DNA from: Candidatus Hydrogenedentota bacterium
GTDB taxonomy: Bacteria > Hydrogenedentota > Hydrogenedentia > Hydrogenedentales > JAEUWI01
Length of the DNA: 64,000 bases
Assembly (NCBI GenBank): GCA_016182605.1
Contig: JACPGE010000016.1
Coordinates: forward strand, 95,774-159,773
Reading direction: 5' to 3'
Both the position numbers and the translations under genes were made by a program. Shown here one piece after another: positions 18,688-26,205 of this stretch. Positions within the stretch are counted from its first letter, which is position 1. Every line of letters starts with the position of its first letter. Below the pieces are notes generated by a model, which was not told where the DNA came from, ran no database searches, and was given only the letters and a program-made list of their open reading frames with translations.

Positions 18688-18702
18688 TGGCATCCTCCTT
18701 GC
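18688..18702 (+). promoter_or_regulatory. Sigma-54 promoter of the flagellar operon
   Basis: TGGCAT-N5-TTGC matches the -24/-12 consensus (TGGCAC-N5-TTGC) with correct spacing and only one change. The predicted start of transcription is near 18713, just before the flgB ribosome site GGAG (18722). A sigma-54 activator gene lies directly upstream. Confidence 0.85.
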
Positions 18703-18734
18703 TTATCCTTTTCTGGAATCTGGAGAATCCAACG

Positions 18735-19136
18735 ATGAGTGTCCCCTTTGCCGGGATAAAAACCGATCGCGTGCTGGTAGCGGCGATGAAAACCGCCGAC
18801 ATCAACCACAATATGATCGCCAACAATCTCGCCAACGTCGACACCCCTGGCTACTCCGCCACAGAGTTGGACTTCGAACGGACCTTGAGAGACATGCTGG
18901 AGGACCGGGGCGGCATCGCACTCCGCACGAGCCGACCCCGCCACCTCGATTTTGAAACTCATCGCCCACAATTCGAACGTATTGCATTTTTGTCAAAGAA
19001 TGACTACAATAAAGTCGACTTGGACGACCAGATTACCAAGCTGCGCATGAACACCGGGAAATACACCATGTATGCGCAACTCCTGTCGAAGCATTTCGAA
19101 ATGCAGAAGAACATGCTGAATTCGTTGGTGCGCTAG
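18735..19136 (+). CDS. flgB: Flagellar basal-body rod protein FlgB
   Basis: A 133-residue proximal rod subunit, exported through the flagellar type III system. The N-terminal signature HNMIANNLANVDTPGYSA is the rod/hook family motif, and the C-terminus (KYTMYAQLLSKHFEMQKNML) forms the matching helix. The ATG at 18735 is chosen over an upstream GTG because GGAG lies 9 nt before it and the family starts here. It is the first gene after the sigma-54 promoter. Confidence 0.93.
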   Translation: MSVPFAGIKTDRVLVAAMKTADINHNMIANNLANVDTPGYSATELDFERTLRDMLEDRGGIALRTSRPRHLDFETHRPQFERIAFLSKNDYNKVDLDDQITKLRMNTGKYTMYAQLLSKHFEMQKNMLNSLVR

Positions 19137-19146
19137 GGGATAGCTC

Positions 19147-19569
19147 GTGAATCTGGACTCCATATCCGCGACAGAGATTGCCGTTAGCGGCCTGAAAGCG
19201 CAACGGACACGGATGAATTTAATTGCGAACAACATCGCGAACGCACAGGCCACACGCACACCGGAAGGCGGCGCTTTTCGTCGGCAAATGGCGGTATTTC
19301 GCGGAGACCAGATCCGGCGCGGGGCCAATCCCGAGCATGTCGGGGTCCGCGTCGCCCGCGTAATGCGCGATCCGTCGGCCTTGAAACAGGTCTACGATCC
19401 GAATCATCCCGATGCCAACGCAGACGGCATCGTGGAGTATCCGAATGTGGACGTTTCAATGGAAATGGTGGACTTGATCTCGGCCCAAAGGGCTTACGAG
19501 GCCAATATAGCGGTAATTGTCGCCGGCGGCCAGATGCGCCAGCGGGCCATGGAAATCATACAACGATAA
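19147..19569 (+). CDS. flgC: Flagellar basal-body rod protein FlgC
   Basis: A 140-residue proximal rod protein. It shows RMNLIANNIANAQATRT near the N-terminus, a central VDVSMEMVDLISAQRAYEANI segment and a C-terminal helix. Translation starts at GTG with a GGGGATAG leader 10 nt after the flgB stop. It forms the rod with FlgB, FlgF, FlgG and FliE. Confidence 0.93.
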   Translation: MNLDSISATEIAVSGLKAQRTRMNLIANNIANAQATRTPEGGAFRRQMAVFRGDQIRRGANPEHVGVRVARVMRDPSALKQVYDPNHPDANADGIVEYPNVDVSMEMVDLISAQRAYEANIAVIVAGGQMRQRAMEIIQR

Positions 19570-19615
19570 TAGGGTTGACCCAACACCGGTCCCCATACCG
19601 GAAACTTGAGATACC

Positions 19616-19939
19616 ATGACCATCGATCCCTTGAAAATTCCCGGACTGAATGCACGGCCGCTGGAAATCAGCGCGCGCCAGATGCGCGCTCCCCAGCCGC
19701 ATGACGCGCAGCCCGCGGGAAAATCCTTCAAGGAGATGCTTGCCGACGCCATCACCGAAGTGCAGCAATTGCAGACCGAGGCAGACACCACCATCAAGCG
19801 TCTGGTGGCCGGCGAGATCAAAGACGTTTCGGAGGCCATGGTCGCGGTGGAGAAGGCGGATGTCTCCTTTCAGACCATGATGGCGGTGCGGGGGAAGGTG
19901 ATGACGGCCTACGAAGAAATCATGCGCATGCAGATCTAG
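19616..19939 (+). CDS. fliE: Flagellar hook-basal body complex protein FliE
   Basis: A 107-residue protein joining the MS ring to the rod. Family features are SFKEMLADAITEVQQLQ and VAVEKADVSFQTMMAVRGKVMTAYEEIMRMQ at the C-terminus. It follows flgC by 46 nt. A 297-bp gap then separates it from fliF, unusual for this otherwise tight block. Confidence 0.92.
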   Translation: MTIDPLKIPGLNARPLEISARQMRAPQPHDAQPAGKSFKEMLADAITEVQQLQTEADTTIKRLVAGEIKDVSEAMVAVEKADVSFQTMMAVRGKVMTAYEEIMRMQI

Positions 19940-20236
19940 TGCCCCTGGCACTTTTCTTTTGGGCTGGCGGCAAAACTTGGGGCCGCCACTTGAAAGCGCG
20001 GAGGTTATAATTGAATACCGCCCGTTTTCCAGATTCCTATCTGGAAGACGGGCAAGACTGTTCCAGGGCGGCGCGCGTGCGGCGCTACGCCCCGAAGCAG
20101 GCCCTGTCTTCTGCTCCCATGGGCTATGGGGGCCGCGTGCGTAAGAGGAGTGTGTGTAGGGCCGTGTCCTGACGGGTTGTCAGGGGGCGGATCCCGTGGA
20201 CGGAATTGCGATCGCGACGCGGTATGAGGAACGCCC
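19940..20236 (+). other. 297-bp internal operon gap with TATAAT box and hairpins
   Basis: There is no supported gene between fliE and fliF. A perfect TATAAT lies at 20006-20011 (no good -35 at 17 bp). A 14-bp stem with one G-U pair follows at 20021-20034/20039-20052 (loop TCCT), exactly where a transcript from that box would begin. A smaller stem CCTGAC/GTCAGG lies at 20168-20184. Neither stem has a T-run, so they look like 5' mRNA structures or a processing signal instead of terminators. Confidence 0.5.
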
Positions 20237-21820
20237 ATGCTGGAGTATTTTGCAGATTTTTTCCGCCAATTGTGGCGGGGAATTCGCGGCGCCTGGAAAG
20301 AACTCTCCCTCAGCGCGCGCATCAACATCCTGTTGGCGGCAATCGCCGTCGTGGTCGTCATTGGCGTGGTGGTAATCACCGCCCCGCGCGAACAATACGT
20401 CACCCTCAGCTCCAATCTGGACGGCGCTCAGGCCAGCCAGATTGTCCAGCTCCTCACGGACAACGGCATCCCCTACCAGCAGCAAGACACCTTTAATACC
20501 GTCCTCGTTCCCGCTTCCCAGCGCGATCGGGCCTTCCTCCTTCTGGAGGAAAACGAGCTGCCCGTGGGGCGGAAAATCCCCGCAGGTTTCGAAACCTTCA
20601 GCGAAACCGACCTCATGACCAACCGCTGGCTGCAAGACATGAAATTCATGCAGGCGGTCAAGGGCGAACTGGAAAAACAGCTCAGTTCCTTCAGTTTCGT
20701 GGAATACGCCAATGTCCTGATTCGCGAGGCCCCCGAAGAACTCTTCAAGAGCGACCAGCTTCCCTCCGAGGCCAGCGTCGTCCTCAAAGTCACCCGGCCC
20801 CTCACCGATCTGGAAAAAAAGACCATCGTCAGCATGATTGCCCGGGCCGGGGGCTCCAACCTCCACGAAGGCAACATCACCGTCACCACCACCGACCTGG
20901 AACCCATCTGGCTCCCGGCAAACTCGGAATTCGCGGCCCTCGCCACCGATCGCCTGGAATTCCAGGACGAGCTGGAGAGCCGGGCCGAAAAGCGCATCCG
21001 CAACCGCCTCAACGAGTTGGGCATTCGCGGCACGGTCAGCGTGGCCGCGAAGCTCGACCACACCAAGACCGAGACAACGAGCACCGAGGTGACCGAAGGC
21101 GAGCCGCTCAGCACCTACGAAATGTCCACCACCACCTCGAGCGAAGAAAACCTGCCCGAGGGCGCTCCGGGCGCTTTCGCCAACGTCGCGGAACAAGCCC
21201 CCGCCCCAGGCGCCCTGAGCAACAAAGAAGAAATTACAGAGACCATCCAGAATCTGGAAAACTCCAACACCGTCACCCGCACCCAGACCGAACCGGGCGA
21301 TGTGGTAAAATACACCGTGGCCCTGGTGGTGCAGGGAGACGAATACGAGGTCACGGCCGGGACCGACGGGGCTGAAACGCGCACCTATGTGGGCATGTCC
21401 GACAAGCTGCGCCAGACCTGCGAATCGATCGCCATGAGCGCCGTGGGCGAAGGCAAAGAGAAGACAGAGGTATCGCTGCACGATTTCGAGTATGATGCAG
21501 CGGGCATATCGGCTTCGGTCGCGGCGGTGGAAGCGGCAGAATCGGCAAACATGCGTGAATGGTATATGCAGATCGGCTGGCAGGCCGCCCAGGTCTTGAT
21601 GATCATTCTCTTGTTCTATCTCGTCCGCAACTTCCTGCGCCGCGCCATCGAAGAGCCCAAGGAAGAACGCATCGAACAGGAAGTCGGCGAGATTCCAGAA
21701 GCCACACTGGAAGACATGCGCCGCCAGGAAATTGCCCAGGAAATCATGCAGTTGGCCATGGACGAGCCCGATACCGTCGCGGCCCTCTTGCGTTCCTGGA
21801 TGATCATGGAAGAGGAGTAG
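20237..21820 (+). CDS. fliF: Flagellar MS-ring protein FliF
   Basis: A 527-residue membrane protein that forms the MS ring and export-gate housing. The first membrane segment is near residues 33-50 (INILLAAIAVVVVIGVVVI), followed by YscJ/FliF ring-building domains (IPYQQQDTFNTVLVPASQ; RPLTDLEKKTIVSMIARA). A second membrane segment lies near 455-475. The C-terminal tail (IAQEIMQLAMDEPDTVAALLRSWM) is the FliG-binding helix. GAGGAA precedes the ATG. Its stop lies 4 nt before the likely start of fliG, and its last codons contain the fliG ribosome site. Confidence 0.94.
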   Translation: MLEYFADFFRQLWRGIRGAWKELSLSARINILLAAIAVVVVIGVVVITAPREQYVTLSSNLDGAQASQIVQLLTDNGIPYQQQDTFNTVLVPASQRDRAFLLLEENELPVGRKIPAGFETFSETDLMTNRWLQDMKFMQAVKGELEKQLSSFSFVEYANVLIREAPEELFKSDQLPSEASVVLKVTRPLTDLEKKTIVSMIARAGGSNLHEGNITVTTTDLEPIWLPANSEFAALATDRLEFQDELESRAEKRIRNRLNELGIRGTVSVAAKLDHTKTETTSTEVTEGEPLSTYEMSTTTSSEENLPEGAPGAFANVAEQAPAPGALSNKEEITETIQNLENSNTVTRTQTEPGDVVKYTVALVVQGDEYEVTAGTDGAETRTYVGMSDKLRQTCESIAMSAVGEGKEKTEVSLHDFEYDAAGISASVAAVEAAESANMREWYMQIGWQAAQVLMIILLFYLVRNFLRRAIEEPKEERIEQEVGEIPEATLEDMRRQEIAQEIMQLAMDEPDTVAALLRSWMIMEEE

Positions 21821-21824
21821 GGCC

Positions 21825-22853
21825 ACGGCCAAGAAGGACAAAGCCCCCCTGGAAGTCGATGGCCGCCGCAAAGCGGCCATTCTTCTCGCATGCCTGGGCC
21901 CGGAGAATGCCAGCCGGGTGATGGCCTCGCTCACCGAAGAAGAAATCGATCAGATGACCCTCGACCTCTCGAGTCTCGGCACCGTCGACACCGAAGTGAA
22001 GGCCGCCGTCCTCGACGAGTTCTACGAGATGGCCGTGGCGAAACGTTTCGTGGCCTCCGGCGGCATCGATTACGCCAAGGATCTCCTCGAAAAATCCTTC
22101 GGCCCCGAACGCGCCTTCGAAATCCTCAACCGCCTCCAAAACAGCCTGCAAGAAGTCCCCTTTCAATTCCTGAAGAAAGCGGACCCCTCGCAGATCTCCA
22201 GCTTCATTCAGGATGAGCACCCCCAGACCGTGGCCCTCATTCTCGCCCATCTCCCCCCGCAGATCGCCTCCTTCGTGCTCTCCTCCCTGCCGCAAGACGT
22301 GCAGTCCGATGTCGTCATCCGCATTGCCGGCATGGATCGCACCGCGCCGGAAATTGTCCGCGAGGTGGAACGCGTGCTCGAACGCAAGATGGCCGCGGTC
22401 TTCAGCCAGGGCTTCACCTTCGCCGGCGGCGTGAAAGACGTCGCCGAAATCCTGAATATGATCGAACGCGCAACCGAAAAAACCATCATGGCGGATCTCG
22501 AAGAACGCGATCCGGAACTGGCCGACGAAATCGCGCGCCTCATGTTCACCTTCGAAGACATTATCTATGTGGATGACGCGGGCATCCAGAAGACCCTCCG
22601 CGAAATCGAAAGCAAGGATCTCGCCCTGGCCCTCAAGGCCTCCAACGATGAGGTGAAGGAGAAGGTCCTGAAGAACATGTCGGAACGCGCCCGCGAAATG
22701 ATCATGGAAGAAATCGAGTTCATGGGGCCCGTCCGCATGAAGAACGTGGAAGAAGCCCAGCAAAAGATCGTGGCCGTTATCCGGCGCCTCGAAGAGTCGG
22801 GCGACGTGGTCATCTCCGGGCGGGGCGGCGATTCCGACGAAATCCTGGTCTAA
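21825..22853 (+). CDS. fliG: Flagellar motor switch protein FliG, probable ACG start
   Basis: A 342-residue C-ring protein that binds FliF and gives torque with MotA. The conserved N-terminal stretch RRKAAILLACLGPENASRVM is encoded upstream of the first ATG/GTG in frame (GTG 21918, ATG 21921). Between the in-frame stop at 21801 and that GTG there is no ATG, GTG or TTG. ACG at 21825 lies 7 nt after AGGAG inside the end of fliF and gives a family-length protein beginning (M)AKKDKAPLEV. The middle and C-terminal domains are intact, including PQIASFVLSSLP and the torque helix region EFMGPVRMKNVEEAQQ. The ACG may be a true rare start or a single base error for ATG. Confidence 0.9.
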   Translation, partial: TAKKDKAPLEVDGRRKAAILLACLGPENASRVMASLTEEEIDQMTLDLSSLGTVDTEVKAAVLDEFYEMAVAKRFVASGGIDYAKDLLEKSFGPERAFEILNRLQNSLQEVPFQFLKKADPSQISSFIQDEHPQTVALILAHLPPQIASFVLSSLPQDVQSDVVIRIAGMDRTAPEIVREVERVLERKMAAVFSQGFTFAGGVKDVAEILNMIERATEKTIMADLEERDPELADEIARLMFTFEDIIYVDDAGIQKTLREIESKDLALALKASNDEVKEKVLKNMSERAREMIMEEIEFMGPVRMKNVEEAQQKIVAVIRRLEESGDVVISGRGGDSDEILV

Positions 22854-22935
22854 TATCGACGCCGGCGCCCGAAGCCAAGAAAATAATGATGGGGCCACGC
22901 AGCAGGGACGGCCCCGCGGATAAAGAAAGGCGGAC

Positions 22936-23634
22936 ATGCCGCGCATCGTGAAACAAGTTCATTCCTTCCGGCGTAGCGTCGATTCCTTTCGCCTCGGCGC
23001 CGATCTGGAATTCCCCGATCTGCAAGCTCAGGGCATGGCGCCCGATGAGCCCGAGAATGACACCGATGCGGAAGAAGAACCGATCGACCCCGAGACCATC
23101 CGCCTGGCCATCATGGAAGAGGCGCGCGAAGTCGCCGCCCAAAAAGTGCAGGAGGCCTATGCCGAAGGCCTCAGCCGCGGCGAACAAGCCGGCCGCGACG
23201 CCTTCGATGCAAGCATCGCACAGGCCGCCGCGATGCTCGAGGATGCCAGTCAAAAAATCCAGCAAGCGCGGGCCGCCTACCTGGACGCCTTGACTCCGCA
23301 GGTAAGTGCGCTCGCCGTCCTCCTGGCCGAGCAGGTGATCCAAAAAGAAGTGGCGCAAGATGCCGGACACATCCACCGCACCGTGCGGCGCGCCCTCGAA
23401 TGCCTCTCCGACCGCCAGACCATTACCGTGCACATCCATCCCGCCGACTTCGCGGCACTCACGGAACACCGGGTCCGTCTCCTCGAAGATTTCACCGGCG
23501 TCGAAGAACTCAATATCGAAGCGGACGAAACCGTGGAACCCGGCGGATGCATCATCGCCTCCCAGTCAACACAGGTAGACGCGACCCTGCGCACCTTGCT
23601 GGCCGGCATCGTCGAGCGCATGTACGATGCCTGA
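22936..23634 (+). CDS. fliH: Flagellar export stator protein FliH
   Basis: A 232-residue negative regulator and stator of the FliI ATPase. The N-terminus is acidic and variable, the centre has the Gly-spaced helix AYAEGLSRGEQAGRDAF, and the C-terminal V-ATPase-E-like domain includes the usual VEPGGCIIASQSTQVDATL. It overlaps fliI by 8 nt. A weak AAAGAAAGG precedes the ATG after an 82-nt gap from fliG. Confidence 0.9.
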   Translation: MPRIVKQVHSFRRSVDSFRLGADLEFPDLQAQGMAPDEPENDTDAEEEPIDPETIRLAIMEEAREVAAQKVQEAYAEGLSRGEQAGRDAFDASIAQAAAMLEDASQKIQQARAAYLDALTPQVSALAVLLAEQVIQKEVAQDAGHIHRTVRRALECLSDRQTITVHIHPADFAALTEHRVRLLEDFTGVEELNIEADETVEPGGCIIASQSTQVDATLRTLLAGIVERMYDA

Positions 23635-24952
23635 ATCCCCCACCGACACCCTGAACGCCTACATGGAGCGGATTCGCGGCGTGGACCCCATCACGGCCTG
23701 CGGACGCATCGCCGGCATCGTCGGGCTCACCTTGCAGGCCACGGGACCGGCCATGAATATCGGCGATCTGTGCTATGTGCGCCCGAGAGGAGATGATCGG
23801 AAAATCCCCGTCGAGGTGGTCGGCTTTCGAGACAAGCGCCTCCTGCTCATGCCCCTCGGCGAAATGCACGGCATCGGCCCGGGCAGCATTCTCATCCCCA
23901 CCCACCGGCGCAGACAGGTCCGCATCGGTCAAGACTACGTGGGCCGCGTCATTGGCGCGCTGGGACAGCCCATTGATGGCCTCCCTGCCCCGGCTTGGGA
24001 AGACGAAGTGCCCCTGCATGCGGAACCGCCGGGCCCCATGACCCGAAAACGCATTCGCGAACCCATTGTCACCGGCATACGCGCCATCGACAGTTGCATC
24101 ACCTGCGGCAAGGGGCAGCGCATGGGCATCATGTCCGGGAGCGGCGTGGGCAAGAGCAAACTGACCGGCATGATCGCGCGCAACACCAACGCGGACATCA
24201 ACATCATCGCCCTGATCGGCGAGCGTGGCCGCGAAGTGCGCGAGTTCATCGAGAACGACTTGGGCGAAGAGGGATTGAAACGAAGTATCGTGGTGGTGGC
24301 CACCTCCGACGAACCGGCCTTGGTGCGCCTGAGCGGCGCCTACACCGCAACCGCCATGGCCGAATGGTTCCGCCGCCGGGGAGCCCATGTCATGCTCGTC
24401 ATGGACAGCGTAACCCGCTTCGCCATGGCGCAGCGCGAGGTCGGACTCGCCATCGGCGAGCCCCCCACCACAAAGGGCTATCCCCCCTCGGTATTCGGGC
24501 TCCTGCCCAAGCTCCTGGAACGCGCGGGCACCGGCAGCCACGGCAGCATTACGGGATTCTACGCCGTGCTCATAGAGGCCGACGATTTCAACGACCCCAT
24601 CGGCGACGCGGTCCGGAGCATTCTGGACGGACACATCGCGCTCACCCGCGACCTGGCCTCCCGCGGACACTACCCGCCGATCAACGTACTCGAGAGTGTG
24701 AGCCGCTCGATGCTGGACGTAACCACCGAACGCCACCAGGATCTCGCACGGCGCATGCGCGCCCACCTGGCCACCTACCGCGATGCCGAAGACCTGGTCA
24801 ACATCGGCGCCTATGTGGCCGGCAGCAACCCCGATATCGACCGTGCACTGCGCCTCATGCCCAACATCCGCGCCTTTCTCCAGCAAGGCCTGAAGGAACA
24901 GTCGCCCTACGAAGTCCTGGAGAACCTCATGGCACAAGTGCTCGGAGTATAG
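23627..24952 (+). CDS. fliI: Flagellum-specific ATPase FliI
   Basis: A 441-residue F1-beta-like ATPase that energises type III export. Walker A is GSGVGKS near residue 171, Walker B is HVMLVMDSVTRFA, and the family segment GEPPTTKGYPPSVF is intact. Its start lies within the end of fliH, showing coupling, and fliJ follows after 4 nt. Confidence 0.95.
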   Translation: MPESPTDTLNAYMERIRGVDPITACGRIAGIVGLTLQATGPAMNIGDLCYVRPRGDDRKIPVEVVGFRDKRLLLMPLGEMHGIGPGSILIPTHRRRQVRIGQDYVGRVIGALGQPIDGLPAPAWEDEVPLHAEPPGPMTRKRIREPIVTGIRAIDSCITCGKGQRMGIMSGSGVGKSKLTGMIARNTNADINIIALIGERGREVREFIENDLGEEGLKRSIVVVATSDEPALVRLSGAYTATAMAEWFRRRGAHVMLVMDSVTRFAMAQREVGLAIGEPPTTKGYPPSVFGLLPKLLERAGTGSHGSITGFYAVLIEADDFNDPIGDAVRSILDGHIALTRDLASRGHYPPINVLESVSRSMLDVTTERHQDLARRMRAHLATYRDAEDLVNIGAYVAGSNPDIDRALRLMPNIRAFLQQGLKEQSPYEVLENLMAQVLGV

Positions 24953-24956
24953 CGGC

Positions 24957-25448
24957 ATGGCGCTCTCACCGCGATTCCGGTTTGCCACACTCCTTCGGGT
25001 GCGCAAGCATGAGGAAGAACAAAAGGCCATCACCCTCTCGCGCACCGAACGCTCGGTACACGAACGCAAGGGACAGCGCAATCAGATCGAGGCCGAGCAC
25101 CAGCGCGCACTCTTTGCCGCCGGCGAACTCGCCAAATCTGCCTTTGATGCAAGCGACTTGCGCCGGTACCATCAGTATGAACGCTATCTATCCCGCCTGG
25201 GCGATCAAAAGGACGCCGAAATACGCTCCTTGCAGGACCAGGCACGCACCGAAAGAGAACGCCTCCTGGAGGCGCTGAAGAAGCGGCGCATGCTGGAACG
25301 GCTGCGGGAACGCCACCTGCTCGCCTACATGCAGCAGCGGCGCATCGCAGAACAGAAAATGCAGGATGAAACCGCGGTCATGCGCCACATCCCGGGACCC
25401 TTCACCCTGCATGACCCGGAAAAGACTGAGGAGGAAGGCTCCAAATGA
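24957..25448 (+). CDS. fliJ: Flagellar export protein FliJ
   Basis: A 163-residue coiled-coil protein, almost wholly helical and rich in Arg, Glu and Gln, with the FliJ N-terminal pattern FRFATLLRVRKHEEE. It links FliI to the export gate. It sits in the canonical place after fliI and overlaps the next gene by ATGA. Confidence 0.87.
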   Translation: MALSPRFRFATLLRVRKHEEEQKAITLSRTERSVHERKGQRNQIEAEHQRALFAAGELAKSAFDASDLRRYHQYERYLSRLGDQKDAEIRSLQDQARTERERLLEALKKRRMLERLRERHLLAYMQQRRIAEQKMQDETAVMRHIPGPFTLHDPEKTEEEGSK

Positions 25449-25993
25449 TCAAACTCATACTTCTGCCCGTCGTGGTCTTGGGCTCTTTTGCCGGCACCGT
25501 GGCGCTCGCCATGCTCTTGACCGGCTCGCTCAACCAGGAATCCATCGAGCGCCTGATGGGAACCGAAACGGAACTCGCCGCCCCGCCCGAGACCGCCAGC
25601 CAAAACCTGAGCGGGCTCGCCGAGCAGTTGAAGGCAAAAAGCGACGAACTGGCAAAGCTTGAACAGACTCTCAAGGAACGCGAAGCACAGCTGAACAAGC
25701 GAGAACAGGAACTGGCCACACTGCGTACCGAGGTCGAAGCCATTCAAAAGCAGATCTCGGGCTCGCTGGAAGATGAAAACGCCGACCGCTCCGTCCGGCT
25801 AAAGACCGTGGCCCTCTCCGTAAGCGCAATGAAACCGGACAAGGCCGCCGAGATTCTGGGCAACTATCCTCCAGAAGACGCCGCGGAAATCCTCCAGGAA
25901 ATCCCCGACAAAAACCGCGGCAAAATCCTCGAAGGTATGACGCCCGAGTTCGCAACCAAAGTCCTGCAATCCATGCGAGAGTCCATGATGTAG
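25445..25993 (+). CDS. MotE-like protein (YlxF/MgtE-N domain)
   Basis: A 182-residue protein with one N-terminal membrane segment (residues about 4-26), a coiled coil (about 55-105) and a C-terminal MgtE-N-like helical repeat (MKPDKAAEILGNYPPEDAAEIL). The same architecture is found in YlxF of Bacillus and in MotE of Helicobacter and Vibrio-type systems, where it helps assemble the stator or export machinery. It begins inside the fliJ stop codon. The role here is inferred from architecture and position. Confidence 0.8.
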   Translation: MIKLILLPVVVLGSFAGTVALAMLLTGSLNQESIERLMGTETELAAPPETASQNLSGLAEQLKAKSDELAKLEQTLKEREAQLNKREQELATLRTEVEAIQKQISGSLEDENADRSVRLKTVALSVSAMKPDKAAEILGNYPPEDAAEILQEIPDKNRGKILEGMTPEFATKVLQSMRESMM

Positions 25994-26205
25994 CAACTTG
26001 CAGCGCGCTGCATTCCCTGCGCGCAAGACTGGCCCTGCTCCCCCAAAACCTTGCGGGGAACCCCCGCAGGCCAAGACACCGCTTCACGCTCCCCGCGAGC
26101 GATTCGAGCCCCGCTCTTCAGGCTCCTCCCTCACCGCTCCACTTTCCGTAGCGCCATGCAACGACGCTACGCTTGCATCCACACCAGAAAGGAGGTGATT
26201 CATGT
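25994..26205 (+). other. Leader region of fliK
   Basis: A 212-bp non-coding gap. It has a 7-bp hairpin (TGCGGGG/CCCCGCA, 26052-26068) and nested inverted repeats GTAGCG/CGCTAC (26149-26170) and ATGCAA/TTGCAT (26156-26178). These end just before the ribosome site, where they could affect access to it. Confidence 0.4.
26188..26199 (+). promoter_or_regulatory. Near-perfect Shine-Dalgarno site of fliK
   Basis: AAAGGAGGTGAT is complementary to the whole anti-SD tail of typical 16S rRNA. It lies 6 nt before the ATG at 26206 and decides that start; an ATG at 26202 is out of frame and too close. Confidence 0.8.

Noticed and set aside
19946..19961. Sigma-54-like TGGCAC before fliF
   Set aside because: The -12 half reads TTTT instead of TTGC, so the site is incomplete.
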